In this document: in pieces, positions 24,210 to 36,700 of the stretch | Numbering within the stretch: the stretch's first letter is position 1 | Layout of the letters: the number at the start of each line of letters is the position of its first letter | NCBI RefSeq assembly: GCF_003576645.1 | Contig: NC_044917.1 | Location: 9,706,304 to 9,770,303 of the forward strand | Reading direction: 5' to 3' | Source: Ipomoea triloba | Taxonomy: Eukaryota > Streptophyta > Magnoliopsida > Solanales > Convolvulaceae | Length of the DNA: 64,000 nt | Position numbers and translations under genes: made by a program | Notes under the pieces: model-generated | The model's database searches: none | What the model saw: the letters and a program-made list of their open reading frames with translations, nothing else | What the model was told of the DNA's origin: nothing

Positions 24210-25731
24210 GAATTCATCACATTGACATTTCTAGTTTTAAAAGAACAGCAAAAGGATATGGATAGAGTGTGTCAAATGCTATTGACTTTATGGTTTATGA
24301 GATTTTTTATTTTTTGGATTGGGCTATGGAAGAATGGATTTAGTGTGTGAACTGTTTTTATGAGATTTTATTTTTGGTATATGGATAGTGTGTGAAATGT
24401 TTTTTTGAGTACTACTCATAGCTACTTTCTCAACCTACTGAAGCACAGTGAGTCAACAGTTGCCTCCACTGAGGCTCGAACCCACTCCCATCCCTCCCAT
24501 CATCCATGTGGGAGTGTTAACCGGGACACCAGATGCTACTAGACCACAAGGTCATTGGCAATGTGTGAAATGTTTTGTTGTTCTTGTGTGCCAATTACCA
24601 TGTAGTGCGATAATGGCGTTCGATTACCATTCTAAATGAGTAGTCATAAGTTCGAACCTTGTTGGTAGGGGTTTAGATTTTTTGTGTTGAAAATGTTTGA
24701 GAGAGTATAAAATATATACTATCATGAATATCAGCGGAGTTATCTCACATCTTATGTTTCAAGGGGTAATATTCTAAGACTTCTAAGTAAAATTTTGTCC
24801 AAAAAGTATAAGGTAGAAAATGATACACTTATATCGATTAAATTCAAGAATCTAGGATGTGTCTTTGAATATGACCAATGCACCACCGCACTATATCAGA
24901 ATTGAAACTTTGATATGTAAGCAAAACGTTAGAATTAATCAAAATATTCATCAGCTTTCCATACAAGCTACCTTATACTTCAACAGTAGTACATAGCAAA
25001 AACTATACTAAGTAAATTTTTAATAAATTTGTCTAACTTTAGTGGGTTTATTGAGTCAAACTGTTAGATTTAATGTTTTACTCAATGCTCATAATTTTCT
25101 CATTAATGTTATTACACCATTGATTTCTTTTACTATAATGATATTTTCGTTTTTTAATTATTGAATATTAATTTGATTTTTTTTTTGTCCAGCCAAAAGC
25201 ATTGAAAATACTTCATGTGAAGGGTGGTGAATTTTTGGTAAAAGTGATGGAATTTAAATATTTTGAATTTAATTTAGTGGATTTGAAAATGTTGAGAGAC
25301 GAAGAGGGATGAAAAAAATTGTTTCAATATCAGCAAATTAGGGTGGTTGATTTAGTTTTCAAAAAAAAAAAAAAAGGTGTTTGATGTAATGCAATCTTTC
25401 TTTTAAGTTTTAACGTATAAAAAATTTACAGAAAATAACAGAACATCAATCCGTTGTAGTCTAGTCGGTTAGGATACTCGGCTCTCACCCGAGAGACCCG
25501 GGTTCGATTCCCGGCAACGGAAGCTTTGCATTTTGGCTTACTGCAATGACACTATTCAAAACTGTCCGGTCCAATCATTGGCGGGAAGGAGTCTAGGGCT
25601 GTTCTCTCTCTCTCTCTTTTTTTTAATAATAATAATAAAGCATAGCCGCTGGTGAGGTGAACATTAAAAATTTTAACTTGAAATATGGTGGGGTTGGGTG
25701 GTTGAAACAGTTTTTTTTTTTTTTTTTTTAA
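24210..25731. repeat. second copy of the 1,522-bp direct repeat
   Basis: Matches 22688-24208 at a fixed offset. It continues past the poly(T) run into unique DNA (AAAGAAAGTTTATAATC), which the first copy does not. If the duplication is an artefact, this is the copy that carries on the true chromosome. Confidence 0.95.
25450..25521 (+). tRNA. tRNA-Glu (CTC), copy 4 (may be an assembly duplicate of copy 3)
   Basis: Identical to 23928-23999 and displaced by exactly 1,522 bp. It is a well-formed tRNA-Glu gene in itself. Whether it exists as a separate locus depends on whether the re-run at 24210 is real. Confidence 0.85.
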
Positions 25732-25985
25732 AGAAAGTTTATAATCTAAGTTTTGAGTCAATATATCTTCAAACTTACCACCAACCTATATACTTATGTA
25801 CACAAGGAATCCAACCCCCCCCCCCCCCTCCCCCCCCAATTCCAGTGTTCATGGCAAACTCGCCTATTCCATACCTATGAGGAGATAAATTGGATCAATC
25901 TAGTTTCGAAACTTACCACTAACCTATATACTTATATACATAAAGAATGCCCTCTTACAACATTTAATCTAAAGCTTATCAACAT
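25732..25985. other. short unique segment with homopolymer C tract
   Basis: Holds a C-rich run (about 25810-25838) and two approximate copies of a phrase around AACCTATATACTTAT (25782 and 25921). No gene was seen. Confidence 0.5.
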
Positions 25986-25989
25986 TTTA

Positions 25990-27015
25990 ACTTTTTAGCC
26001 AACTCAAGGTCTCTAGTATACTCATTGCTTCAACTTCTTTTGGTTAAAACAAACCATTCCAAAGAACCCCCTTGGCAACAATAAACGATCCTTCTTGATT
26101 CCTAGTGACAAAACCAAACCTCATTCTATGGTTTTAAGGTTAAGAGCGGCATCAACATTGATTTTAAGAAAGCACTCCGGAAGTTTAGTCTACCTAATAT
26201 ACTAAGATTCATAGCATTTATCCTTTGGTTTCCACATGGTTTGGCATTCCTCCAATTTTTGAAGAAAGGAGAAGGCCCTATTAACAATATTACCTTGAGA
26301 GACAAAAATGTTATTCCAAAGTTTGTTACGTTGTTTCTAGTATTTCAAATACTCCATCAAATCATAACTAGGAAACATTGATTATCAACTTCCATAATTT
26401 TGAAGTTTAGAAGACCCAATCGGTGAATACATTGGCTTGAACAGAAGAGATTCCTCCAATTGACCTCCAACAACTTCTCGCAATAGCACATTCAGCAAAC
26501 AAGTGTGTAAACTGGATTCAACATCAAGTTACAAGGGTGACAAGCATTGGAGTAGTTAACTCGTCTTGCAATCAATATATCTATATTTGGGAGACAATTT
26601 GAATAAGTTTCCAAAGAAATTTTTACCTTTTTTTTTTCCTGATCAAAGGGAGGGTCAAGCCCGTGTCTTACAAATTACATACCTCCGAGATGACACGCTC
26701 ACACGGAAAAGCACTCAGATCGAATAACAATGCCTCATTGACGCAATGTGGGGGCTCCTTTGACTTGGAGAGTGGAAGTTCTTTGCCAATCTTCTATAAC
26801 AACTTTTAACAGAGTAAATGTCACCATATAGTTTCTTCCCTTAACTTTGAAGGGCAAACTATATGAATAGTCACCGTCGTTTACAACCCAAAGTTCTGTC
26901 CATATTTTAATGGATTTGTCATCCCCCACTCTCCACTTACAAGTTACAACCTCTCCAAATAACATCTTGAGTTTCCAATAAGCCCCTCCATATGAAAGAA
27001 GTATTTCCACCTAGT
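25990..27015 (-). pseudogene. decayed non-LTR retrotransposon (LINE): zinc-binding and RNase H regions
   Basis: On the minus strand, 27010-26735 reads CKWRVGDDKSIKIWTELWV, the entry motif of the plant LINE reverse-transcriptase zinc-binding (zf-RVT) region. Near 26515-26440 follows HLFAECAIARSCWRSIGG, matching the H-x-F-x-E-C-x-x-A-x-x-x-W core of the same domain. At 26160-26010, pieces in shifting frames (NVDAAL, KEVEAM-like, LETLSWLK-like) resemble the RNase H domain. Stops and frameshifts break it throughout. A foreign-looking patch near 26630-26735 interrupts it. Confidence 0.72.
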
Positions 27016-27480
27016 TTGGTTTAATAGTACATAAATAAAAATTCGAATCAAATAAATGTAAATAAATAAATATGTATAAGACAGTAAGACACATGTATGT
27101 ATTTAAATTCAAGGGTAACTTGTTTATTTTTCCCTATGTTGATTTCAAAATCCAAAAGCAAGATATGTGGACAATGACCTTTCATTAACCAAACAACCAA
27201 ACGCCTTTGTATAAAAGATGAAAAACCAAATTTTTAATATGGGTGGGCAAAATAGGCAACAATTAAATCTTCATTATTGAAAAAAAAAAACACTCAGGGC
27301 AGAATTCGATTGTTTAAACAAAAATGCGTACCAACTCAATCATCATAAATAATAAGATTATGAAAACAATAAATATCCAAAATATCAATAACCCTTAAAG
27401 TACAATCAAAATCTGAAGATTGGTAGGCTAACATTGACAGCCTAGTAACAACAACACCCTACACTGCACCATCACTGTAA
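27016..27480. other. intergenic, no gene seen
   Basis: A+T-rich, with an A run near 27281-27290. The right end grades into the 3' UTR of eRF3 copy 1, because DNA from about 27480 on is similar to DNA downstream of eRF3 copy 2 at 53140. Confidence 0.5.
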
Positions 27481-27718
27481 TATCCATTGTGTCATTCCCT
27501 GAAAGCTCCAGCTCGAGAGTCAAGACAGCACAGAATATAACCAACCTACGAGACGAAACACAGCAGAATATTAGATTTATACTGCACCTTAGAACTCCCT
27601 GTGCTTTTCTTTCGGTATTTTCAAGAGCAATCAGAAAATGTAATCCTCTAACATTGATAGGTCAAAACAAGTCTGTACTGCAATAAGCCATACCATACCT
27701 GAGAGATTACAGAAAATT

Positions 27719-30700
27719 TTATGCATTGGTAGAAAGAGCAGTTACTTTACCCACAGCAACGGTTTTCCCTGCAGAATATGACGACCATCATGATAAACAG
27801 TACATAGAAAATGTCATATGCAATAGAAAACTAAGGATAAGTTCCAAACCCTCTGTGCGGAGAGTGAATCTTCCAAGCTGGGCAAAATCAGAAAATTTCT
27901 CAATGCATATCAGACTGTTCACCTAGAAAGGTAAAAGCAACAAATTCGAACCTATAAGGCTTGCAATAGTGATAAACATTTACAATAGGAAAAAAAGAAA
28001 GCAAAAAATTTGGGGATGTCCATTAGCAAGTGCCCAAGAACTAGGAAAAAATAACACAAACATATAGGGTAAATTTGGTCTATTTCATATTCAAAACATT
28101 ACTGTGCAGGCAAATAAATCATCAATCTATATATGGGGAGAGTAGAGAGCAGAATTCATAAAATTTTAAAAGCCAACCTGAATGCGGCACACAACAAAAG
28201 CACCATTCTTTACAAAGAGTGGTTTCTTTTTCATTGGTTTCCTTGTTTTAGGATCAATTTGCTGCATCAACTCTACAATTTCACATTCCTCAACAACTGA
28301 GTGAATGTGCAACACAGCCTTGTATCCAGCAGTAAAAATTGCCTGAAATATATGGCAGTTGTAAGTTGTTAGACTTCAAACAGATGTAAAGAGCAAATAT
28401 ATCTACCAAATAACCCAGTCACAAAAGGAGACAACAAGAGAGCAATATAGCTTTAAAAGCTTTAATACATACATTATCCAGCAACTCCATGATTGACAAC
28501 TGAGCAACAAACTCAGTAACAGCAGGTACTGGCTTTACTGCATTAAGTGAAAAGTATTAGACATATCCAAAACGATTGAAATTTGAAAGACATTCACACA
28601 GAATTATAGTTATAGAAATAATGATAATTCAAACACAATCCAAATATTTAAAAGATTGCATTAATTCAGCATAATAATAGTTTTGGTTTCATAAAAAAGA
28701 TACAACTGAGCAACAAACTCAGAAAAAGCAAGTATTGGCTTTACTGCATTAAGAGAAAAGTATTAGACATATCCAAGACGATTGATTTGAAAAGACATTC
28801 ACAGAGGATTATAGTTATAGAAATAATGCTAATTCAAGCCATTGTTGTTAAGGCGTTGCCTATGCGTCCGATCGGTGGAGACCGGTCGCCTAACGAGTTT
28901 GCCTCGCCTTACCAAAAAAAAAACCCTACTAATTCGTAGCTGAGAGCCTGGGACGCTGACTCCCCCTCTCCCAGTGTCGCCTTAGTGGTTGTTTACTTTG
29001 TTTTATGACAGGTTATGGCTGAGAATGAAAATAACCCAAATTTTGATCCATCAACGGATTTACGGATCCTAAAAGGAAGGCTAAATCTAAAGGCCCATGC
29101 TGGAAATACTAAATTATTGCATAATTTAGTACTTATTGTTGAGATTTGAGAATATGTTTATACACTAAAATGCTAAATTATGAATTGATATACACACACA
29201 CACATCGCCTAGGCGGCTGCTTCGCCTAGGCAATTGGTGGCATCTCGCCTTGAAAGTCCGCCTTAAAAACAACGATTCAACACAATCCAAATATTTAAAA
29301 GATTTCATTAATTCAGCATAATACTACGTAATAGTTTTGGGTTCATAAAAAAGATACAAAATTTTCATTTTATTGAACAAAGGTAAGTTACCTAACAAAA
29401 ATACTATGGGAGTGTTTGGCAAATAGCTGTTAGCTGATTGAGTTAGTGAGTTTGACTAGTTGATAGCAATATAGCATTAGCTGATAGTAAAAAGTGTTTG
29501 CTATTAGTTGATAGTTGGTTACATGCAAAATGACCTTTAAGAGTATAATTTGTTTTCTCAAAAAGCTTATTGAAAAAGCTTCTTTGAGCAGCTTTTTGAT
29601 TTTTTAGCATTTTAGAGCAATAAGTTGTTACAAAAAGCTGATTAATCAAACACTCGTATAATTCATATTGACCCTGTTTGGTAAATGGTTGTTAGCTGAT
29701 TAGGTTAGAGGGTATGATTAGTTGATAACATTAACTGATTATAGAAAGGTGTTTGGTAAATTAGCTGTTAGTTAATAGTTGTTTGGTATAATTTCTTTTC
29801 TCAAAAAGCTTATTGAGATATACTACTATCTTTGCAACAAAAGGGTATAGACCATTATTACGTCTTCTATGGAAATAAAAGCAATACATCTTGCAACAGG
29901 GTTTTTGACTGAAATGTGTCAAAAGTTAGGATAGTTGACAAAAATAGGAACTTTTTGAAAACGTGACAGAAATGGGAAAAACAAGTTTGGGAAATGCGTG
30001 TGGCGTCAGAAACGCATTTCCCAAACTCGGATGACTTTAATTTTTTTTCGAAATGCGGAGTCATATGCATTTCAGAAATGCGTATGATGAGAAGGCGACC
30101 AAAATGGTTGCCTTCTGCGGCGAAGGAGAAGGCAACCCAACCTTCGCTAGAGAAGGCAACGCCACAATTTTTTATTTTTATTTTTTTAAAGATCATATGC
30201 ATTTCAGAAATGCATACGATGTATAAATACATCATACGCATTTCTTACATGCGTATGACTTCGTCTTTCGAAAAAAAATTAAAGTCATCCGAGTTTGGAA
30301 AATGCGTTTTTGACGCCACACGCATTTCCCAAACTCGTTTTTCCCATTTTTGTCACCTTTTTAAAAAGTTCCTATTTTTGTCTAACTACCTTAACTTTTG
30401 TCACATTTCAGTCAAAAACCCCTTGCAACAAACTGTAAAGAATAACACTCTGTTCAATTTGAATATATCCCAATAGACAGCAAGTGTATTATTTCCATCA
30501 GTTACAATTTCAAGCTTTTGCAAACCATCCTCAAGCATTTGCCATGAACTTCAAATAGAGCAATTGCTATCACGGCCAACAACGTAGCCATCTAGATTCT
30601 TGCTCAACCCCAATAAATAAAATAAAAAATAGAACACAACCATGTGTAGGGGTTGAGTTGAAAATCAACTATCCTCAAAGTGTCTTTAAAGCCAGTGTTT

Positions 30701-33700
30701 TTACCCCACAATCCCCCAAAAATAAGTAAGCAATTACCACTTCAAGAATGCTCCCAAGAGCACACATATAGCTTGTAAATAAAAATGTGAATCCAGGTTT
30801 AAGTATAGTGAAATTGTGAAAAATAATTGAATGGTATTTACCAACACTGCACAAAACAAAACCCGATGAGATATCCTCTTCCTCAACCCCGGATAATCTG
30901 ACTCGTAAGTTTTCCCCAGGCCCTGCTCGTCGAACTTTATCTTCATCTATGAATAAGGCAAGAACTTTAACAGGAGCCTGAACATGCAAAGGAAATAAGA
31001 TTATTGAAATAGTACTCTTACACAAATCATAACAAATTGAAACACCAAATAATTCTTACTAAAATCAAAGGTTTGAGATACACACCTTATTAGGCATCAC
31101 CAACAAATTGTCTCCCTCGCGTATGCTACCAGATTCTACTTTACCCATAACAACTGTCCCCATATCTTTAAATTTGTCAATAATTGGCATCCTACGAAAC
31201 ATACAGCCAAAGTTAGTAGGAAACCTGATTATCAATTAAGAAAAAGGTGCCAGCTAAAACAAACACACAATACACAAAAACAATTATATCCAAATTAGAT
31301 AATAACAGCATTAAAGCATGCTGACAAGCATTCAAAATGGAAATATGAGAGTTGGAAAAAATAGATGCATAAACATTGTTTATGTACAGAGAATTCTAAC
31401 TAGAAATGAGTATTGGAAACATAGAAGCATGGGAAGCTGGTAAGTAACCAAATGGGGCCCAGCAGTACCTGAAAGGACCTTTAGGATCACGAGGGGGGAC
31501 TTCAGCCGCATCAAGAGCTTCAAATAGACAGGGGCCGTTCCACCATGGACAAACACTTCTATCCATTCTTGTTTTCAAATTTGAACCCAAAAGCCCAGAT
31601 ATGGGAAGAAATTGAACATCTGTAAATTATAATTAAAAAAATTTTAAAAAATTAAAATTTTAAATAAAAAAAAAAAAAAAAAAAAACCCTTTAAAGTAGC
31701 AATTGCAGTGATAGATTTCGCAATTTTCATTGATGATTCTTTACAAATTACAAATCCATTGTTATGGAAATTAAAGGCTTGTTATTTACACACCAAAAGA
31801 ATAGAAATGGTTTGAAAAAAATAATAATCATCATTGCTAAATTGTGCTCATACATTTTAAAATACATAACCTTTTCTTTTAAAAACATTTGAAAGAGCAA
31901 AATGGATTACATTTTCATATTATGGAATCAAAGAAAATAAAATAAAATGTCTTGGTTATTTGCTTGTAATCATGAGAACCATATATTTAAGGAGGCAAGC
32001 CTTGCAACAATACCAACAAGAATAGGACTGAGCTCAAGAGCCTGACTTCACAGTTCTTGGAAGATTGGAGATTCAAATTTATATGGAATTCTTGAAAAAG
32101 TTTCTAAGAAATCAAGTAAAATTCTGTAGACTCAAAAGTGTAATAAGCCTAAAATGAAAAATTACACACATACATATTTCAAACATTGTTTGGCACAATG
32201 TGGAACACTCCTTAAAAACATATGAAAAAAAAAATGATGCATTTATCTCACAGAAATTCATTCCAGGTGGTTAGAGATCTTTAAGTAATTTCAAGCAAAT
32301 TGTTCATTAGAGTAAATTCCGGTTTTGTCCCAAAGTATAATGGGAACTCCACTCAAGTACACTGTACACAGTTCAAAACCAACAATTGAAAATTAGACAC
32401 GACATCTTTTGCCATTTCTGTCCAATTTGAAGTATAAGAAATTTGATATAAATGTTTCCAAAAAAAAAGAAATTTGATATAAATGGTCCCCACACTATAC
32501 AGAATCAAACAAAGAGCATCCTTCCATCGGTTTTCTGTTAAGGAACCATTGGTGTCCAATAGTTGGGGGATAGTTGCTAACCAATTTTTAACTTGGTTTA
32601 CCAAAGTGGATGTGCAATTATAGTTGGAGTAGCAAAAAACTAACTATTTTTTTCATTCCAAAGATCATGGAGTTTAATATCAAAGATATTATCTTAAAGC
32701 AAACTTGCACACAAATACCATTAGTGCAAACTTTGACTTCAGTTCAGGAAATGTGTTTTTCACAGCTCAATACTCTATTCATTCATAGTTCTCGTTGATC
32801 CAATCATCACTCCTTACCAAATCACTGGATAAGGTCATGAAAAAATTTCACATCCAACTAAACAAGAAAAATCCAAAAACTTGAATGCAAAATCTTGATA
32901 TAGAGAAGAACATGAATACTAAATGATTTGGAAGTGAGCAGACACAATCATTACAGAAATGAGAAATAAGGCCTAAAATATCTAGGCATTTCATAATTAA
33001 AAGAGGAATAAAACCCCATTTCCTCTGCAGTTCAAGACTTCAAGCATTTGTTTGCTTACCTTTCTTCACATTATATCCAGAAGACTTCAGAAAAGGAATC
33101 ATTTTTCCCTCAATTTCATCATACCTGAAAAGATATAACTACATAAAGGCAATCTGAAAAAAAAAAATCAAAATAAACACTGAAAGACACTCTACAAAGA
33201 AACACCTTTCTTTTGACCAGTTGACAGTAGGTTCATCCATTTTATTTACAACAATGAGGAGCTTTGTAACTCCAAGAGTCTTTGCAAGTTGAACATGCTC
33301 ACGTGTTTGTCCACCTCTTTCATATCCAGTTTCAAATTCCCCCTTCCTTGCAGATATCACCTGGATTACAAGGCCACACACACAAAAAAAGGTAAAACAT
33401 CTTTCACAAAATGGCCACAATCCATTCAGGCTGAATGGGATTTTCATGACTACAATGGAGAAGTCTTACCAGGACACCTATATCAGCTTGAGATGCTCCA
33501 CTAATCATATTTGGAACATAGCTCTTGTGTCCCTGGAGAACATAGAATTGGTAAAGAGGGTTCATTTAAAGCAAAGATTGAAAGGTAAACAAGATAACTA
33601 GCAATTTATAACTGGAGCAAAGAAGATTTTCCAAATCTTCAACATTAAGCCATCTCCAACACTCCATAGAAAAGATTAGGTCTTTGTTCTGACCACTTCA

Positions 33701-36700
33701 AAAAGTGTGCCGCTAAATAAAATGTAAAACATGTAAACTATTGATGTCTGGAGTTTACCGGAGCATCCAAAATTGTGAATCTTGTAGTTTCTGTTTCAAA
33801 ATGTGCTCTTCCAACTTCAACAGTAATCCCCTGTATGTCAAATTACACAAAGTTACCCCCAAAAAAAAAGAAAAAAAAAAAAAAAAAAAGAAGGATGATT
33901 TAGCAAACTACAGAATTTTAGTGAGTTATAATGAACAGTTGAACACTTGAACATGATGGCTTTTTAAAAAAAATGGTGGAATTACCAAGTGAATACCTTA
34001 ACCCTCTCTTCTTCATTTGTGTCCATGATATATGCCATATACCTAATACAGTCAAAAGAAAAATACAGAAAGGAAGAATGGAATAAGCAAGGATTATGCA
34101 TTTGCAAAAAGAAACTGTCAACACCAAATGGCTTCCAGTTCCACCAACTAGTCATCAAAATGCAAGCTGACATTTCAACACAATGTGATTGCATGCCTAG
34201 TATTCAGTAAAGGCCTAAGTGGGTGCATTACTAACTAGAGAAAATTTTCATTTTTCTGGAGAACAAAAAAGCTGGAGAAAGGAAAACAGAGAATTTTGAA
34301 AATGGGTGCTGGAAACACATTTTCTAAATTGGAAAACAGGAAACAGAGAATTGAAATAGAGAAATGGAAACTAGAGAAAGGAATACTAAATGTGGCCTGA
34401 GTGACATGAATCAGACACAAATAATATTGGTTTCAAATGTTAAGTATTAAAAGAGACTAAAGTTGCACACTTATTATCTTGAGAATCTAAAACTGTAGAA
34501 GTCTAGAATAACTGCAATAACTTTGAATCACAATACCATAATGTGGGGATAATCTTTTCCATGATATTTAAATCCAAATTATCCGAAGAAATTTGTAATA
34601 AATGAAGGGGACTTCCACCTCCATTCATCAATCCATGCATGATAGCTTTCTATTCATAACTCCTCACATTACAAACACTAAATAGCTATCAAGTGAACAT
34701 AGCAAAAATTTGGGACCTACTACATCAGTGCATTGATGATACAAAATTGAGGGGCCTATTAATCAAGCAAGATTTTCCACGAAAATTTCCCTCCATTAAA
34801 GGATTGCTAAAAACCATTAATATAACAGTTTAGCTAAGTATAAATGTATAACAAAAAAAAAAAAGCAAGCAAGATTTACCAGCTCTCTCTACTTTTATCC
34901 TTTGCCTCTTTTTCATACTTCTGGATTGTACGCTCATCTACTTGTCCACTAAGGAACAGTATCTGTCCTCCAATAGTTGACTTTCCAGCATCTTTTGGCA
35001 TCAAGGGAAAAAAGAAAGGTAAAGAACTAATTACAAGTGATGATAGGAAACCAAATGTTAGCTTGTAGCTTACATAAAAAAAAATGCAAGAAATATCTTG
35101 AAAACTACCACTGAAAATAAAATTGCAAACATACCAAGCATTAACTATCATGCATATCATAATTCATAAATACTAAAATTGCAGAATTGCTTTAGACAGG
35201 AGCAGCACTTCCCTCAATTTCCAACTTGATAAATGAAATTGATCATATAGAGGATTAAAATATAGTAATATACAAACAATTAAATAAACATGTGGACGCA
35301 CATCCATGTGTGTATGTATATACAGCTAAAAGAATTCCTTACCAACATGCCCAATGAATACAACATTCAGATGTCGCTTTTTGTTGATTTCTGCCTCGTC
35401 ATCTACATCCTCTACCGCTGGACTTTTCTTTTCTTTTTCTGAAAAGAACGTAAAAGTTGATGAGCACATCAAATTTCTAGTGAGGAAGACAAATAAAAAT
35501 TCAATTCTTAATACATGTTGAAAGGATATTGAACCAATCCACCATTAACTTTTTCACTGAGGTGACAGTAAAGTAGTAAACCCATGGATTATGCTATGAA
35601 ACCAGTGAGAAAATTAGACACAACCTTTTGCATGGTAGCTCTAAAAGGAATAAAATAAGATAGTATTTAGGGGTATCAACTTCTGTTGAAGGCAGATTAC
35701 TGTGCTTAAGATGCCCTTTCTGTGATAAGCGAGAGAATGTAGACTGTTAATGCAGATTTAAAAATCTTATGCTACTCAGAAAAGTGAGGTGATTTTTTGT
35801 GAAGTCTTTGCAGCCTCATCTTGGTGCCTACGTGTAAATAAAACAGCTTATCCCAGAAAACTAAATAATTCATCCATATCTAATAATGCCGTTTATTATG
35901 GAAATAGACAGATAGAACAATTACAATCCCATGCCAAGAGTGCAATTTCCCACCACTAAACCAGGCAAACACGCTGCTCCTTAATAGAAATGAAACACTG
36001 ATATCAGAATGAACAGTTAACAGAAAGAACAAAACCAATTACAGACCTTCCGAAATGCCTTTAGGCTCAGTATGTATTTGGTCTGAGTTTGCTTGTGGCT
36101 CGTTCTTAACATCTATAACACAAAGAACATAAACATATTACAACATCCCTCATATGGATAGCAAATATAACATAATAAGCACATTACTTTCTTCTGTCAT
36201 CTGGGTTCCTCCTCTTGAAGGAGATGGTGATGCCTATGAGCAAATGAAAATGATACTCTTCATTCTTTGCCCATAAAAAGGACTACCACCTAATTCTAAT
36301 TTGCAAAATCAGATGCATAGTACTTTAGAAAATGTATTTGGCAAATCATATTCAAGTTCCTATTAGAAGAAGAGTTTTACAGTATACATTCCATAGACTA
36401 AATCAGGATGGTTGGAGAACTGCTCCTCTATTAACCACAAACAATTCTGATCTGCACCTTATCATACTCTCACCTCCCCCACCCCCACATTTTTCTCTCA
36501 CCATAGAGAGGCCCAGCTGAGAGCTGTATCTTGTATTAATGTATTTCTGAAGGCTTAATCAGTTCATGTTGAAAAGCATGCCAAAAAAAAAAAGTTAAGC
36601 AAATAGTCCACCCTTTGGCACTTCAAAACTCAAAGAATAAACGCTTAATTTTTCTATTCAAAAAGACAAGGGGCTTTTACTAATTATTATTAAAATTAAA

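Noticed and set aside
29867..30476. Two long open frames on opposite strands (124 and 160 aa) with similar peptides such as RISQTCFSHFCH and RISQTRFSHFCH
   Set aside because: They are the same inverted-repeat arm read from either end of the foldback element, inside an eRF3 intron. Not a gene.
36180..36240. Conserved GGAACCCAG-containing stretch in eRF3 introns of both copies (also 62730-62775), considered as an extra exon
   Set aside because: An acceptor is present but no GT donor follows that keeps the frame, and the flanking exons join in frame without it.
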